This document shows positions 1 through 11,250 of a stretch of 64,000 nt of DNA, piece after piece. The notes beneath the pieces were generated by a model. That model saw only the letters and a program-made list of their open reading frames with translations, had not been told where the DNA came from and made no database searches. Made by a program: the position numbers and the translations under genes. The stretch's first letter is position 1. The number at the start of each line of letters is the position of its first letter. Origin of the DNA: Hypoxylon rubiginosum (taxonomy: Eukaryota > Ascomycota > Sordariomycetes > Xylariales > Hypoxylaceae). Location of the stretch: positions 434,001 through 498,000 of the forward strand of contig CADCXA010000044.1 in assembly GCA_902806565.1 (NCBI GenBank). The letters run 5' to 3'.

Positions 1-113
1 TGGCGATGCAGGTTCCTCCCAGCCTCACTTGAAGATGGTCTTTAAATGTTAAGAGAATCGTGCTGTAAGTAGGAGTCCTATACCCCAAAAGCATTCAATA
101 CAAGCTTCAAGTC

Positions 114-2020
114 ATGCGTGCTGCTCTGCGGCGGTTAGCGGAGCCGGTGACCGGTATATGTGGCACCTGCAACAAGCCGAAAGACGCCACTAACGGGATG
201 TTGTGTTATAGGGAATTCACTCCTTGTCAGTTGCAGTCAGCCGCAAAGCACGGCTGCCGGCCTTGCGACTTTCGGCATCGCATTGTTCGGTGCTTGCGTC
301 TAGATCCGCAGGAACTTGTCTTGTTCGACTGGAGCCGAGTAAGTGTCGACGACCAGACCTTTCAGATATTCAGAATACCTGGTGAGTAGCGAGCTTCTAT
401 CCCACCCTCATTGGATTTGGGACTCCGCGATGGACGTTTGTCGTGCTAACATAATAGATAGAAAGTGTGCGATCTGTCGAACATAAGGAAATGCAAACGG
501 GCCATCTTCTTTCGGATGCAACATCGTCTGACAAAACATTTACGAGAATCCGAACCTGGCTGGACGACTGCACGTTAAATCATGCTGCTTGCAAAATAGT
601 AAGGGGATCTCGATCCTTCATGCCGAAAAGGGTGCTGAATCTGTCCAAGGACCAAGTGTTCCTGCAAGAAAGTGCTCAACTAAGTACCTACGCTTGTCTG
701 AGTCACTGCTGGGGTAAATCACAAACTCCCACCAGAACCCTCCAAGCTACCGTCAAGGAGTATACGACCAAGGGAGTTCCCTGGGAAACGCTAAGCAAGA
801 CGTTCCAAGACGCGGTGGATATCTGCAGGCGTCTGGAGATCGACTATCTCTGGATTGACTCGCTCTGCATTATCCAGGATAACGATGAGGATTGGAACGA
901 GGAGGCCGTGAAGATGGGAGATATCTACGCGCACGCATTCCTTACCATCGCAGCGACCAAATCAGAAGACAGCTCCGGTGGCTGCTACCAGGACAGGGAC
1001 CCGGCTTACGCGAACTGCTTTACCATCATTGAAGGGTCGGTCTATCTCCGGGCGCAGATGCCAGGACTGGGATACGGGTACCGGAGAGATGCTTGCAACG
1101 GGCCGTTACTTGATCGAGCGTGGGTGCTCCAGGAAATGCTGCTTTCCGCGTGTGTCATACATTTCACGAACAACGAGGTCGTATGGCAATGCAGCGAGTG
1201 CCAGTGGAGCGAGAGCGGCGGCAACGATGTAGAATACAATCCTGTTCCCGGACGAGCGCTGATGACCAGCGATCGCTATAGGGTGGATGAATTGTGGCAC
1301 GAACTTGTGACAGGGTACTCAGGTCTTCAGCTGAGCTTCGAGAAGGATAGGTTACCCGCTCTGGCAGCCATTTCCCAACGTGCTGCCCAGAGAAGGACCG
1401 CGGATGACCGCTTTCTAGCAGGGCTCTGGATGGATTCACTTTTAGTAGACTTGTTGTGGGCAGCTACATATAAAGGGAGACTGGCCGAAAGGCAAACGGG
1501 ATGTGGTGCTCCCTCGTGGTCTTGGGTATCGGTCCAATCACCTGTATGGTGGCCGGGAGTACATTACGGATCGCTACCATGCGCGCGCGTAGTGACCGCC
1601 GATGTAGGGGCGATAGGATCGCCATATCTTGGACAGTACTCGCGAGCCGAGCTCGTTATTGAAGGACCGGTGATTCGCACCACGCTGGGAAATGTACCTG
1701 AGAAGGGCTCCTACGGCGCTCTGACCGGACGTTGCTGGTACCCGGATTTCAAATTTAAAGTCGACGGGTCGTTCTACGGCGCAGCTGATAGTCCAGTAAT
1801 CCTGCTGGTGGTGGCGATAGAATATGGCAGTCACAGGATAAGTGCATTGGTACTCCGTCTGAAGGATGGCGCGAGAACATACGAGAGGATTGGGCTGTTG
1901 TGGATGAGTTTCGAGGCAAGGTGGTGGCACGTTGGTGCACGCTTGTCTAGACCTCTCAGATTAGAGCAGGTTGAATCGTACTTGTCTAAATTGCCTAGGG
2001 AGGAGGTTATCATTACGTGA
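114..2020 (+). CDS. HET-domain (heterokaryon incompatibility) protein, 2 exons
   Basis: Exons 114-381 and 462-2020; the 80-bp intron has a GTGAGT donor, a TGCTAAC branch at 444-450 and acceptor AG at 460-461, phase 1, giving 608 residues. The HET block starts near residue 166 with YACLSHCWG, followed by a TFQDAV segment, a YLWIDSLCIIQ strand and an AHAFLTIAAT segment. These are the classic conserved HET blocks. The first exon carries a Cys-rich region (CGTC, then GCRPC) common upstream of HET domains. HET proteins are cytosolic effectors of allorecognition cell death in filamentous fungi; whether this one acts in incompatibility is inference. The start is the first ATG of an exon that stays open into the splice. 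The gene converges on the MYND gene, with 163 bp between stop codons. Confidence 0.9.
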
Positions 2021-2183
2021 ATTTGTCTTATAGAAACATCCACCAGGACTTTATTTAGTCAGGCCGCAGTACCTAGACTGTGAAAAGCAGACGCCGTCTT
2101 AATACACATTACCCCAAATGAACCCCCCTCCTTTTTTGCCCCTTGAGTACTAGCAATCACTTCCACCCATAGCAAGCCTCTCA
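2021..2183. other. Convergent 3' intergenic gap
   Basis: Shared 3' region between the HET gene and the MYND gene. It has no ORF of note and no clear terminator hairpin. Confidence 0.6.
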
Positions 2184-5100
2184 CTATGCCGCATCCTCCG
2201 GCTTGCACTCCATGCGATGCTTCTTCCAATCCGCGCGCTGGCACTGCGCCGAGCAGTACGTCGTATCCTTGCACCGGCCGCACTTCAGCAGCCTACCGCC
2301 GCTCCTGGTCTCCGTCGCGTTGCAGCCGCGGCACTTGTCCATCCTCAGGCCCTCGACGCCCCCTTGCTTCCGGAACAGCACCGTGTCGACCACGTCCTCG
2401 ACGAACGGCGCCGCGAACGTCGGACTAATAGCGATACGCACCACGTGCTTGGCCGCGACGGCGTCCCAGTCCGGCAGGCTCGTGAAACCGGCTGGTAGCT
2501 TCCCGTTGCCGCAGGAGCACAGGAACTGTTCGCCGCGCTTCGTGGATAGCGGGACCGCGGCGCCCGGTTGCTTGTACTCGCAGGCGGGGCCGTGCGACCA
2601 CGTGCGGCAGCGCTCGGCGAAGGCGGGGAGGGCGCGCTTCCAGAGGGCGAGCTCGGCGTCGTCGACGCGGATCGCGCCGATCTGCAGCTCGCGCAGCAGC
2701 AGGAGGAAGGGCTCGAGCTCGCCGGAATCGACGAGCGCGCGCGTGAGCGGGAGCACCGCGGCGTCGGCGACGACGGAGCCCTCGGGGCCGTTGATCAGGA
2801 TGGCGCGCACGAAGATCAGCATCTGGTTGCCGTCTTCGGGGTGCTGCAGGGCAAAAAGCCCCGTCTGCCCGCCCTGGAGGCCCGAGGCGAGCATGAACAT
2901 GGTGAAGACCGACTCCTTGAAGTTGACGCGCAGGGGCAGAGGGGCGGCGGCGGGCTGGCCCAACTCGCGGAGGGCGCGCTCGCGGAGGGAGAATTGGTGC
3001 GAGGTGAGCGTGTTCATCCACCCGTTGGCCTTCGCGTGGGACTTGTCGACGTCGAGGACGGGCAGCGCGTCCAGGTTTACCTGGTAACTGTTGTGACAGA
3101 CGGGAACGGAATCCTTGCCGAGTGTGATCGGATACATGTACGTCGATAGATATTCCGAGGTTAGGGGGTCCGCCACGGGTGCGATCACCTCGACGTAGGC
3201 CGACGTGTGCGCTATGCGCATTTTGGCAGTTTCCACGCGAACCGGAACGGGGAATGTGATGGAATGGGTCACATGGTCTTCGGCAGTTCCCAACACGATG
3301 TCGATCAAGAACGGGGATGGCTGTCGTAACTCCACCGTGGCTTTCTCTGCTAGCAACGCTTTTCCGCGTCGCGATAATGAATAGTCGACATGGACGCACA
3401 GAGATGTAAGTCTAGTGCCTTCCAAGTCTGCAGTGATCCATGCATTCATAGGCTTGTCATTGGGAATAGCGATGGTTCTCGTTGTACGAGCTGATTCTTC
3501 CCTTGAGAGAGGATAGCCAGACATTCCCGGCTTGTACTTGGTTATGAAGACATTGGAAGAATCGCCTAGTGTTGTCTGGTATACGTCTGAGGGTAGGAAT
3601 TTTCCTGAAATATTGAGGTTGAGTGCTGCGTTGTAATAACCGAGTCCAACCTTGACATCCCACGGCTCGATCTCGAGCGGCTTCGACGGGACAAAGTAGG
3701 AAGCTATCAGCGGAGACGTTCCTAGCCAGCCAAGGGGATCCTGACGAACCGCCACCGAGAAATCATCGTCCTCTCGTTCCCCTGATGCTTCGACGTGCCC
3801 GAATACGAGATTGACATCGGAAAAACTGTTCTGAGCGATTGGGCCCTTTATGTCTAGGATACCCTCGAATGTTGCCGCATAGAGCTTGCAGTTGGGAGCA
3901 GCGTACATTTCGTCGAACTTCTCCCTTGGTACTACGACTGTGACGCATACGAGCTCGGGTATGCTCTTCCAGGCGAAAAGACCACCTAGGCTGGGGTTGG
4001 GTTGAACACGGTCTGTCACCGTAATTAGTCCGTGTAGGAGCAGCTGAAGGTCCAAATCCAGACGGTGGGTATACTGTAGCCGCGCCTTAGTACTCTGATG
4101 GATCATCTGCATTAGCTGGTCCCAGAAGGACGGCCACTCCGTAGACAAGTTGTCTCGAATGCGCCACATCAGCGCCGCAAGGCTACCTCGGTGAAAAAGC
4201 GGGTGCAGTGACTCCACAAATGGCAGCTCCCAGCTCGAGCCCTCTAAGCTCTCATCCTTGAACATTTGCGAATGCACTTGGAATATAGCATTAGATAATG
4301 CACGTGGCTCAACGTAGGGAGGCATAGAATCGTGTGGTTGTTGCAAAGGAGCACTCAGCTTCCAGGCTGATCGCGAATGCGACTGCGAAGATGATGCCAT
4401 AGATCCAATCACAGTCTCATCCACACACGATACAGAGGTTGCATTGGTCCAATACTCGACTGGACTTAGACCAAGGAAGAGGCATATCGTCGGCGCATGC
4501 CCACAGAGGAGGCTGTCGAACTGTTCTTTTTGCGACTTTTCTCTTTTCAGTAACGTCTCTGTCCATAGGGTAGAGCTTGCTGAGCGTTTCAGCAAAGGTG
4601 CGGTTGCGACGAGTAGATTCAGCGTGCTTAGATGATCTGCCAAATTCGAAGTATCGATTACATCGAATCTCGTAGGCGCAGAGCCGGCCGTGCCGTAAGC
4701 TGTGGGATCAAACTCGAGGGGCGTGGCATGAAGCTGTCGGCGGAATAGGTTCGGCGATCGGCCATCGGAAATCGAAGGCATCTCCAAGGCATGGCTAAAT
4801 GACAGAGCATCGCAAACGGTGAACCTTAGAGTAATGTGATCTTCGGGGATTCCCTGGAATGCCGCTACCCATTCACGAAACTGACTCTTGGCTGCCCCGA
4901 CAACATCGAAGACGTCGCAGTCGTCACGGTTGGGACGGAGCGGAGATTCGTGCCCGAGGTTCGCAAAAGCGGTTGCAAGATGAAATCCCAGTGTGGGGTC
5001 GGTGTCATAGTGGAGATACGTGTGTTGAGACAGCGTATCGGCAAACAGTGGGTTGGGAATCCTTGCCGACTGCTTAGACAGGTGGCCGTGCTTCCAATAA

Positions 5101-5943
5101 TACTCGTACGCCTGAGTAGTCTCTCCCTTTGCGAGAGCTGGTATCGACAAGGGGGCTGCAGACCTGAGGGCGGTTAGGGTCAGCGGTACCTGTTGCCCAG
5201 GTTTGCCGAGCAGAGTCCTTCTAAGACTCGTAGTACGCTCTAGGTCTGCTTTAAACCCAGCCTTGCGATCAGACTCAGGGAGATAGGCATACTTCTTCCA
5301 TAATCGTCTTGCTTGCTGTAGGGTGACTGCGTCACAGAATCTAATCAGGGATCCATAGCGTCCCCCAGTCCACTGGCTGATGTTCTCTGACATGGCCAGT
5401 AGCTTCTGTGCTTGGTCCTTGATAAGCTGTATTGTATTCTTATCGATACGAAAGTCGAAGTAAATCTTCCATGCGTGTTCGGCGCTGACGCCATCGACGA
5501 GGAGGGTGAAGAGAATAACATTACGGGCTGGGGCGTTTTAGCAGGAGAATGGTTATATATTAGAGAGTATTGTACTGACCTATTATGCCGGGCTCAACGT
5601 CACAGCAAGTGATGTCGAACTTTCTGGCTGCTATTTCAAATGTTAGTAGATGTATCGCACAGTTTAACTTGGAGGAAGCTCTAGGCGAAGGAAAAAGGGA
5701 GAGCAAAAGGAAAAGGGCCAAGCACTACTTAGTTGGCCTTGTCACGAAGAAACGGGAAAGGAGAGACTTACGGAATCCGCGTTCGCAGTAGGCCGTGAAG
5801 AGAACATTGCGGGCATCTCCACACCCGAGGAGGAGGATGTCGGCATCTAGACCTTGAGGTAAGCCTCTAGTGAGGCTGACAGCAGGAGTATTGCCGAGAG
5901 GGTAGAAGTGTGTGATGTACGGGACGATGTACGGCGCAAACAT
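2184..5943 (-). CDS. DUF4470 / MYND zinc-finger protein, 3 exons
   Basis: Exons on the minus strand: 5943-5772, 5627-5580 and 5527-2184 (1,187 residues). Introns of 144 bp (GTAAGT) and 52 bp (GTCAGT) join three pieces of one N-terminal domain: YPLGNTPAVSL and LLLGCGDARNVLF in exon 1, FDITCCDVEPG in exon 2, ARNVILFTLL in exon 3. This is the arrangement of the fungal DUF4470 domain. The extreme C-terminus holds a MYND finger (CRGC, CGRC, YCSAQCQRADWKKH, final MEC). MYND fingers bind proline-rich peptides; the role of these fungal proteins is unknown. The start at 5943 is the only ATG before the conserved block. The last ~900 bp of coding sequence (2184-3090) is far more GC-rich than the rest, which creates long false antisense ORFs. 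Confidence 0.9.
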
Positions 5944-7064
5944 GTTGGCGGTGAATCCGGCGTCAAGATTGTTTCCTAAGGTGAATTCAATCAAGGAGAA
6001 GATAGGCTACGTCTTTGACGGCATCCCTAAAATTCACAAGAAAACTTTATGGACTCCAAGAGAGAGGTGTGAAGAATTATCAGAATTCCATTCTGCCGGT
6101 TATTGTTGCTGAAGAAAGAAGAAGGCGGTAGCTGGGTGTTAAGGGCTGCACGCCGTTCCTTCAGCGCTAAGAACGCTACGAACGCCGCTACACGGCAACG
6201 GTGCCGTTCGTACCTGCCCCCTAACGTAGCCTGCTGGTGGGGCTTGAACCCGGCTAGCCGGGTACCGGTACGGGAGGTAGGTGCTACCGATAGCGACGAG
6301 CCTTACGCGTATCGCGTATCTACAGTTGTACGCGTTAGATCCCCAATTTACCACCAAAGTTTACCAACTTTTCAAAGCCATTAAAAATACTAATAAAATT
6401 CAGAGAATATTGATTTAAATTGGAATATATAAAATTGAATTGAGTCAACCTGTGGATTTTATTTCTTGTATTTCTATTATCTATTAGAAATACACGTTTT
6501 GTCGAGGGAATATAGGGGCTGTTACTCAAGTCTTCATGTAAATATTGTCATATCACGAAATAAACGATATTCGACGACAACCCAATTGTATTTTGATCCT
6601 ACGGAAATCTGCCGAAGCACTGCAGCCACAATTAAAAGACCGGAAAGACGGCCACTTCATAATTCAGCGCTCAAACGCCGAAAAAAAAAGGACCCGTCCC
6701 CATCCCCCCTTGTTTGCTTGAAGATTCCCTTTTCACTCCCAACCCCCCAAAGTTTGAAATGTAATTCCAACATTTATCGTACATGAATTTGTTCTTTCAA
6801 ACCCGACACCAACAATGTAGAGCACGCGTTTGAGCTCCAAGGTCAGGTATTACACACAATCGTATCTCTCTTATTATGTAGTTGTAAACAAAACCAATCC
6901 GGCCCGTCCTGTTTGCTTGCTCGCTCGCTTGCTTGCTTCCTTCTAACCTGGTCAAAGAGCCAAATTCAAAAAGGGACGTAAGATGAACTTCAGTAGTGCT
7001 TCAAAAAAAAACCAGGAAACGGAAACGCCCTGAGAAACAATGGAACATGAGCCCAATGACCGGC
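5944..7064. other. Intergenic; 5' flank of the MYND gene and 3' flank of the C2H2 gene
   Basis: No gene is supported. 6120-6330 is a GC-rich palindromic island (separate entry). 6360-6560 is AT-rich. Around 6912-6940 there is a short imperfect GCTT/GCTC tetranucleotide run. Confidence 0.6.
6120..6330 (-). repeat. GC-rich palindromic island with a tRNA-like B-box (possible SINE relic)
   Basis: This GC-rich segment of about 210 bp is set in AT-rich DNA. It contains a 12-bp perfect palindrome (CCGGCTAGCCGG, 6251-6262) and smaller ones such as TACCGGTA. On the minus strand GGGTTCAAGCCCC matches the RNA polymerase III B-box consensus. No proper A-box or cloverleaf could be folded by hand, and the T-stem would mismatch, so it is not a functional tRNA. 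It may be a tRNA-derived SINE fragment or another repeat piece. Confidence 0.3.
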
Positions 7065-9546
7065 TTAGCTACCGCCGAAGAACAAGTCGTCGTTACTGGT
7101 AAACATGTCGACGCCGTCGAACGCCTCGTCAAACTTGCTGTCGGAGCCGAGCATCAGCATGCTGGGGTCGTTGTTGGTGAACTGCAGCAGGATGTCGTCC
7201 TCATTGTCGCCCAGTCCGGCGAAGCTCGGGATGCTCGAGGTCCCGATGGCCGTGCTGATCGTGATGTCTGTGCCGCTCGAGTTGGGCTCAGGGTCGAAGT
7301 AGCGGCTGCCGGACGGCGGGGACGAGGATCGGGACAGTTCGGGAAGCTCGTTGAATTGGCTCGCCACGCTCTTTGCAGGCGACGCAGGCTGCGATGACAT
7401 CGCTTCCGCGACTAGTTCTTGGTGTAGCGACATGTGCGACATTTGCGAGACGTACGAGTGCACGCTTGCGGCAGACGGCGAGTGCTTGCTGATCGGTGTA
7501 TCGGCGTTGAGACTCGGCATGGGAGCTGAGGAAGAAGATAGGCCTTGAAGAGAGCTCGGGTTCATTGTCGTTCCGCCCATGGACACATCCATGATATCTT
7601 CCAACATGCCAAAATCCGGCTCGGTATTCTCCGGGGAATTGACTGCGGAGCTATCCGACCACCCGGACTGCGACGACATCGACGATGCCGACTTGAGCTT
7701 CCTGAGGGTGCGCGTCGACTTGTCTTTCCGCTCGGCCATATCTGGTCGATGCTTTCGCGGACGTCCACGCTTCACCACTTTTCTCACCACGCCATCGAAC
7801 GCGCCAATGCACATTCCGCGCTGCTTGTGTCGAGTGAGGGCATCGTGGCGAGCAAAGCTGTTGCCACATTCGCAGGGGTACGGCTTGATCCCAGTATGGA
7901 TCTTGGCGTGTCGCTTAAGGTCGTGCTGCCGAACAAAACACTTCTGGCAAGTTGGGCACATGTACTGGCGGTCGTTGAGATGCGTCTGTACGTGGGACTT
8001 AATGTTCTCCTTGCGACCGAACTTCTTATTACAGTCTTCGAAGACGCATGTCCACTTGTTGTCTCTGGGATCCGGTCCCGAGATGTACTGGTGGATGTCT
8101 TCCATCGTGATTCCCGTCGACGTCTTGGTCTTTTCAATGTCAATGCTAGCAATGCTTGCAGCACTGGCCATGCTAGCCATAGACTCATTTCGACGGTGGT
8201 GCGAGGGTCCGTGATGAGAAGGCGTCTCCGCTGAGAACGATGCCTCGCTGGAAGGTGCATCGGATTCAATATTTGCATGTTGCATACCTGGATTGAAGCT
8301 GAAGGCGGCGTTGAAATCACTCATGTGTGGTGTCACTGGGGTTGTGTGCTCAGAGAGGTCGGAGCATGCACTAAGCGGTTGCGACGACGGAGGAAGCTCA
8401 TCGAAGGAAGTATCAATCCTGAGGCCATTCGTTCCTACAGGGCCCATGTTTAAAAACTCCGCCATCGGGTCGGAGGGTGGGTTGAACGTCTCCAGTAGAG
8501 GCATTGTATTGGATCGGTTAGGCATCGGCATTGATACTTGAGCTTCGGCTGCTTGCCGCATCTCATCGAAAGTTGTCCTCGATCGCTGGTTCGAAGACTG
8601 CCTGGTCGGCTTGACTGTTTCCTCCATTGACTCGTCATACCCCTCCGAGAATCTTTGTGGCTGCTGGCTGTGCTTAATAGTTCTATCATGCGGAGTATCC
8701 ATAGGGGTGAGTGGGAAGTAGTCTTGTCTCTGTTAGCCCTATCCTGCTACTCTTATGAATGGGATGCTTCTCACCTGTCGCATTCTGATGAGGGGGTGTT
8801 AAGGGTCTCGGGACTTCGAGTCCCATCGTCTCAAATTTGGCAACCCTATCCATAATGCCGTTGCTAATTCGACGGGAGCTTCTTCTCGTGCTGGAAGTCT
8901 CTCCCTCGGAGATCCAGCCAGTTGCTCCTGTCGGGCTGTCATGGAAGTTCATGAATGTTGGCGTAGATAGGGCGCTAGACGGGAACTGGTCGAAGTCCTG
9001 AGATGAGGACATGTTATTGGAGAAACTCTCCTGGTTTTTCTTCATAGCAATATTCATCGACTCATTGTACATGTCAAGGTTTAGTTGCAAGTCTTGAGTG
9101 TTTGGGAGGTTACCAAAACATTGTCCTTCAAAGCTCTGGGTTCGTGGTGTCCCGTGAGGGGATATTAGATAGTTCTCATCGGCTGCCAAGTTCGCGTATG
9201 CTTGCTGGGGGCCCGGGCGTGCTCTGCGTTGCTGCTGCGCTTCTCGCAGCACATGCTGTGATGTGATTGATCCTGTATTGTTAGTATTACTTACCGTGGA
9301 AAATTCCTGCCGTGTCGGTACGGTTGGGGATTGCATCTGACGTTGTTGGTGTAGTTGTCGACGAGTGTCTAGGCTCATGCCCCGGCGATGGGACATTCGC
9401 GCTGCTCGTTGTTGTTGGTGATGTTGATGCATATTCGACAGGTTGTTTGCGATCTTGGTCGTTTCGAAGCCTGTGGGTGTCGAGTTTTGTCGTCTGTGTT
9501 GTCGATTCCGGGCCTGAAGACCGCCTTGGGGCGGATTGGACAGCAT
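7065..9546 (-). CDS. C2H2 zinc-finger transcription factor, Swi5/Ace2-like, 2 coding exons
   Basis: Coding exons 9546-8775 and 8722-7065 on the minus strand (809 residues). The 52-bp intron has a GTGAGA donor, CTAAC branch and AAG acceptor in phase 1. Three fingers lie at about residues 481-560: CX4CX12HX3H, then CX2CX12HX3H, then an atypical CXC finger ending in HX5C. A basic RGRPRKHR tail follows. This order (fingers plus RGRPRK) is that of Swi5/Ace2-type regulators, often named metallothionein expression activators in fungi. They are nuclear and typically act on cell-cycle or cell-wall genes. Long Gln- and Ser-rich low-complexity regions flank the fingers. The start at 9546 opens with MLSNPPQGG. 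Upstream, 9730-9633 looks like a 98-bp 5'UTR intron (GTGAGT, ACTAAC, CAG), with an in-frame stop just before it that fixes the start downstream. Confidence 0.92.
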
Positions 9547-11250
9547 CGTGATGAGAGTAGAGTTCGGAAAGGGGGGTGCCGTTGTCGATAGATCCTGGAT
9601 TGCCAAAATTGGGCTATCAAATGGTTCCGAAACTGCATCTATCCGTTAGTCTCGGGGTTTCCGGGTCGTCTATCTCGAGTTTATTCAAGATAGATCATGG
9701 AATTGGATTCGAGATGGATCATCTACTCACCTCACGCAGCGCAAGCCAGTCTGGCCGGGCAGTTGGTTTTTTACGTTGTCTTCAGCAGCAGCAGACGAAC
9801 TTGGCGGACGAGAACTAGATAGGTGTAAGTGTTGCCCTGTTCAGGCAGATGATAGTAGTGGTGTTAGTGAGAGTAGAGTCTCGCTTCGCGGACTTCTGAT
9901 TTGAATTTGTTATTCGATTCTAGATGAATTCGAGATGTTGTCGTCTACGACAACTGAAAGTGGATATTTGTTAGATGGATGATCTTGTATGCAAGATAAG
10001 GTAGAGGTAGGCAGGGAATTGGGGAGGTGTAGAGGTAGATAGTGAATGCAGCTTTGCGAAGTTCCAGGTAAAAATCGCAAGGGTAGATGTAGCTCTGTGT
10101 TGACGGGACCTGGACCTGGTTGCCACGGCGACAGGCCGCGATAGGTTTCGCCAGCGTCAGTCGCAAAACATTGGCCAATGAGGGATAAGCCCTACCAAGT
10201 CCCGATTTCTCACGCCAGCCAATCAACGTACGATGCATAACCAAATTAAGGTTAGTGCCTTTCAGCGGCCCGCACAAAGCTCCGCCTAGGCTGCCTTAGC
10301 ACTCTGCAGGTCGTGAACCGATACCGATCTTGGACTTTTGCATTTCTTCACTCACGAACCAAACGTCATCGCACTTCAACGAATTAACGAAATAACATAC
10401 AATTCCAGCTTAATCGCAATTATCCATTTCCCACGTTCACCAGACAATCGAATAAGTGGACTTCTGTGGCATGCCATGCATTTAAGCCTTCCAGAAATCT
10501 ACTTGACGATCTAGATTTTCTCTGATCTACTTAGTAGACGATCTCGATTTTTGTCTCCTCTTTAGACACTGTTGGTTCTTTCAGTGTTATGTCAGACAGC
10601 AATACGATCTTTACATTTAATTTTCTTCTATCTACCTAGGTACCTGGTAGCCTATTTGATGAGGCTTGGAACCTAGGGACAGATATCGCTAACTGAATCG
10701 CTTTATTTTCACATGTCTGAATGTTGATCACTAAAGTGTTGAAATTGCTTGGTCGAAGGGAGGAAGCAGAAGCAATTCGTCAAGAGTTCAATCGCCTCAA
10801 AATAGTACCTAGCTCTGATAATGAAACTTCTGTTCAATCTGGAGCCTGAAAAATTCGCAGGTACCTAACCTAACGCGCCCTAGATCAAATCTGCGAAAGT
10901 CTCAAAGATGTCGAGTCGATCCACTCTAATCGTATTACTTATTACTGCTCACCATCCAGCGGAGATGTTCTTTTCTTAGGATCCTCTTCGAGTTTCATAC
11001 ACAGATAGTAAGCACTTTTGGATAATTGTCTTGCTCCCTTTCGAGCCCGCTAATAAGTATGAACACATCGCGGACACTATTGATATACAGTATAAAGGGT
11101 TATAGAGGTATCTCCAATAAAGAAGAGTAGCTGAGAAATCATACGAGGTTCGAGCGCCATCATTGTCATTGCGGCATCTCCCCTTTGACTCCACCTAGGC
11201 TGAGCATCCAAGCATCTCAACACTCTCAATTCACATCAAAATATTCGTAA
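9547..11250. other. Long upstream region of the C2H2 gene
   Basis: No gene is supported. It holds the inferred 5'UTR intron (9633-9730), an ATTGGCCAAT palindrome near 10170 that contains two overlapping CCAAT-type motifs, and one copy of the TACCTAGGTACC motif near 10632-10648. The minus-strand ORF at 9945-10277 has no recognisable content. Confidence 0.55.

Noticed and set aside
2203..3087. 294-codon plus-strand ORF (and other long offset ORFs)
   Set aside because: Antisense to the GC-rich end of the MYND gene; no domain, biased composition, and the minus-strand reading has clear homology.
6240..6262. tRNA gene on the minus strand
   Set aside because: Only a B-box-like word is present; no cloverleaf, acceptor stem or A-box could be formed.
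7545..8234. 229- and 211-codon plus-strand ORFs
   Set aside because: Antisense shadows of the C2H2 transcription factor.
9945..10277. 110-codon minus-strand ORF
   Set aside because: Sits in the upstream region of the C2H2 gene; no domain and low-complexity hydrophobic content.
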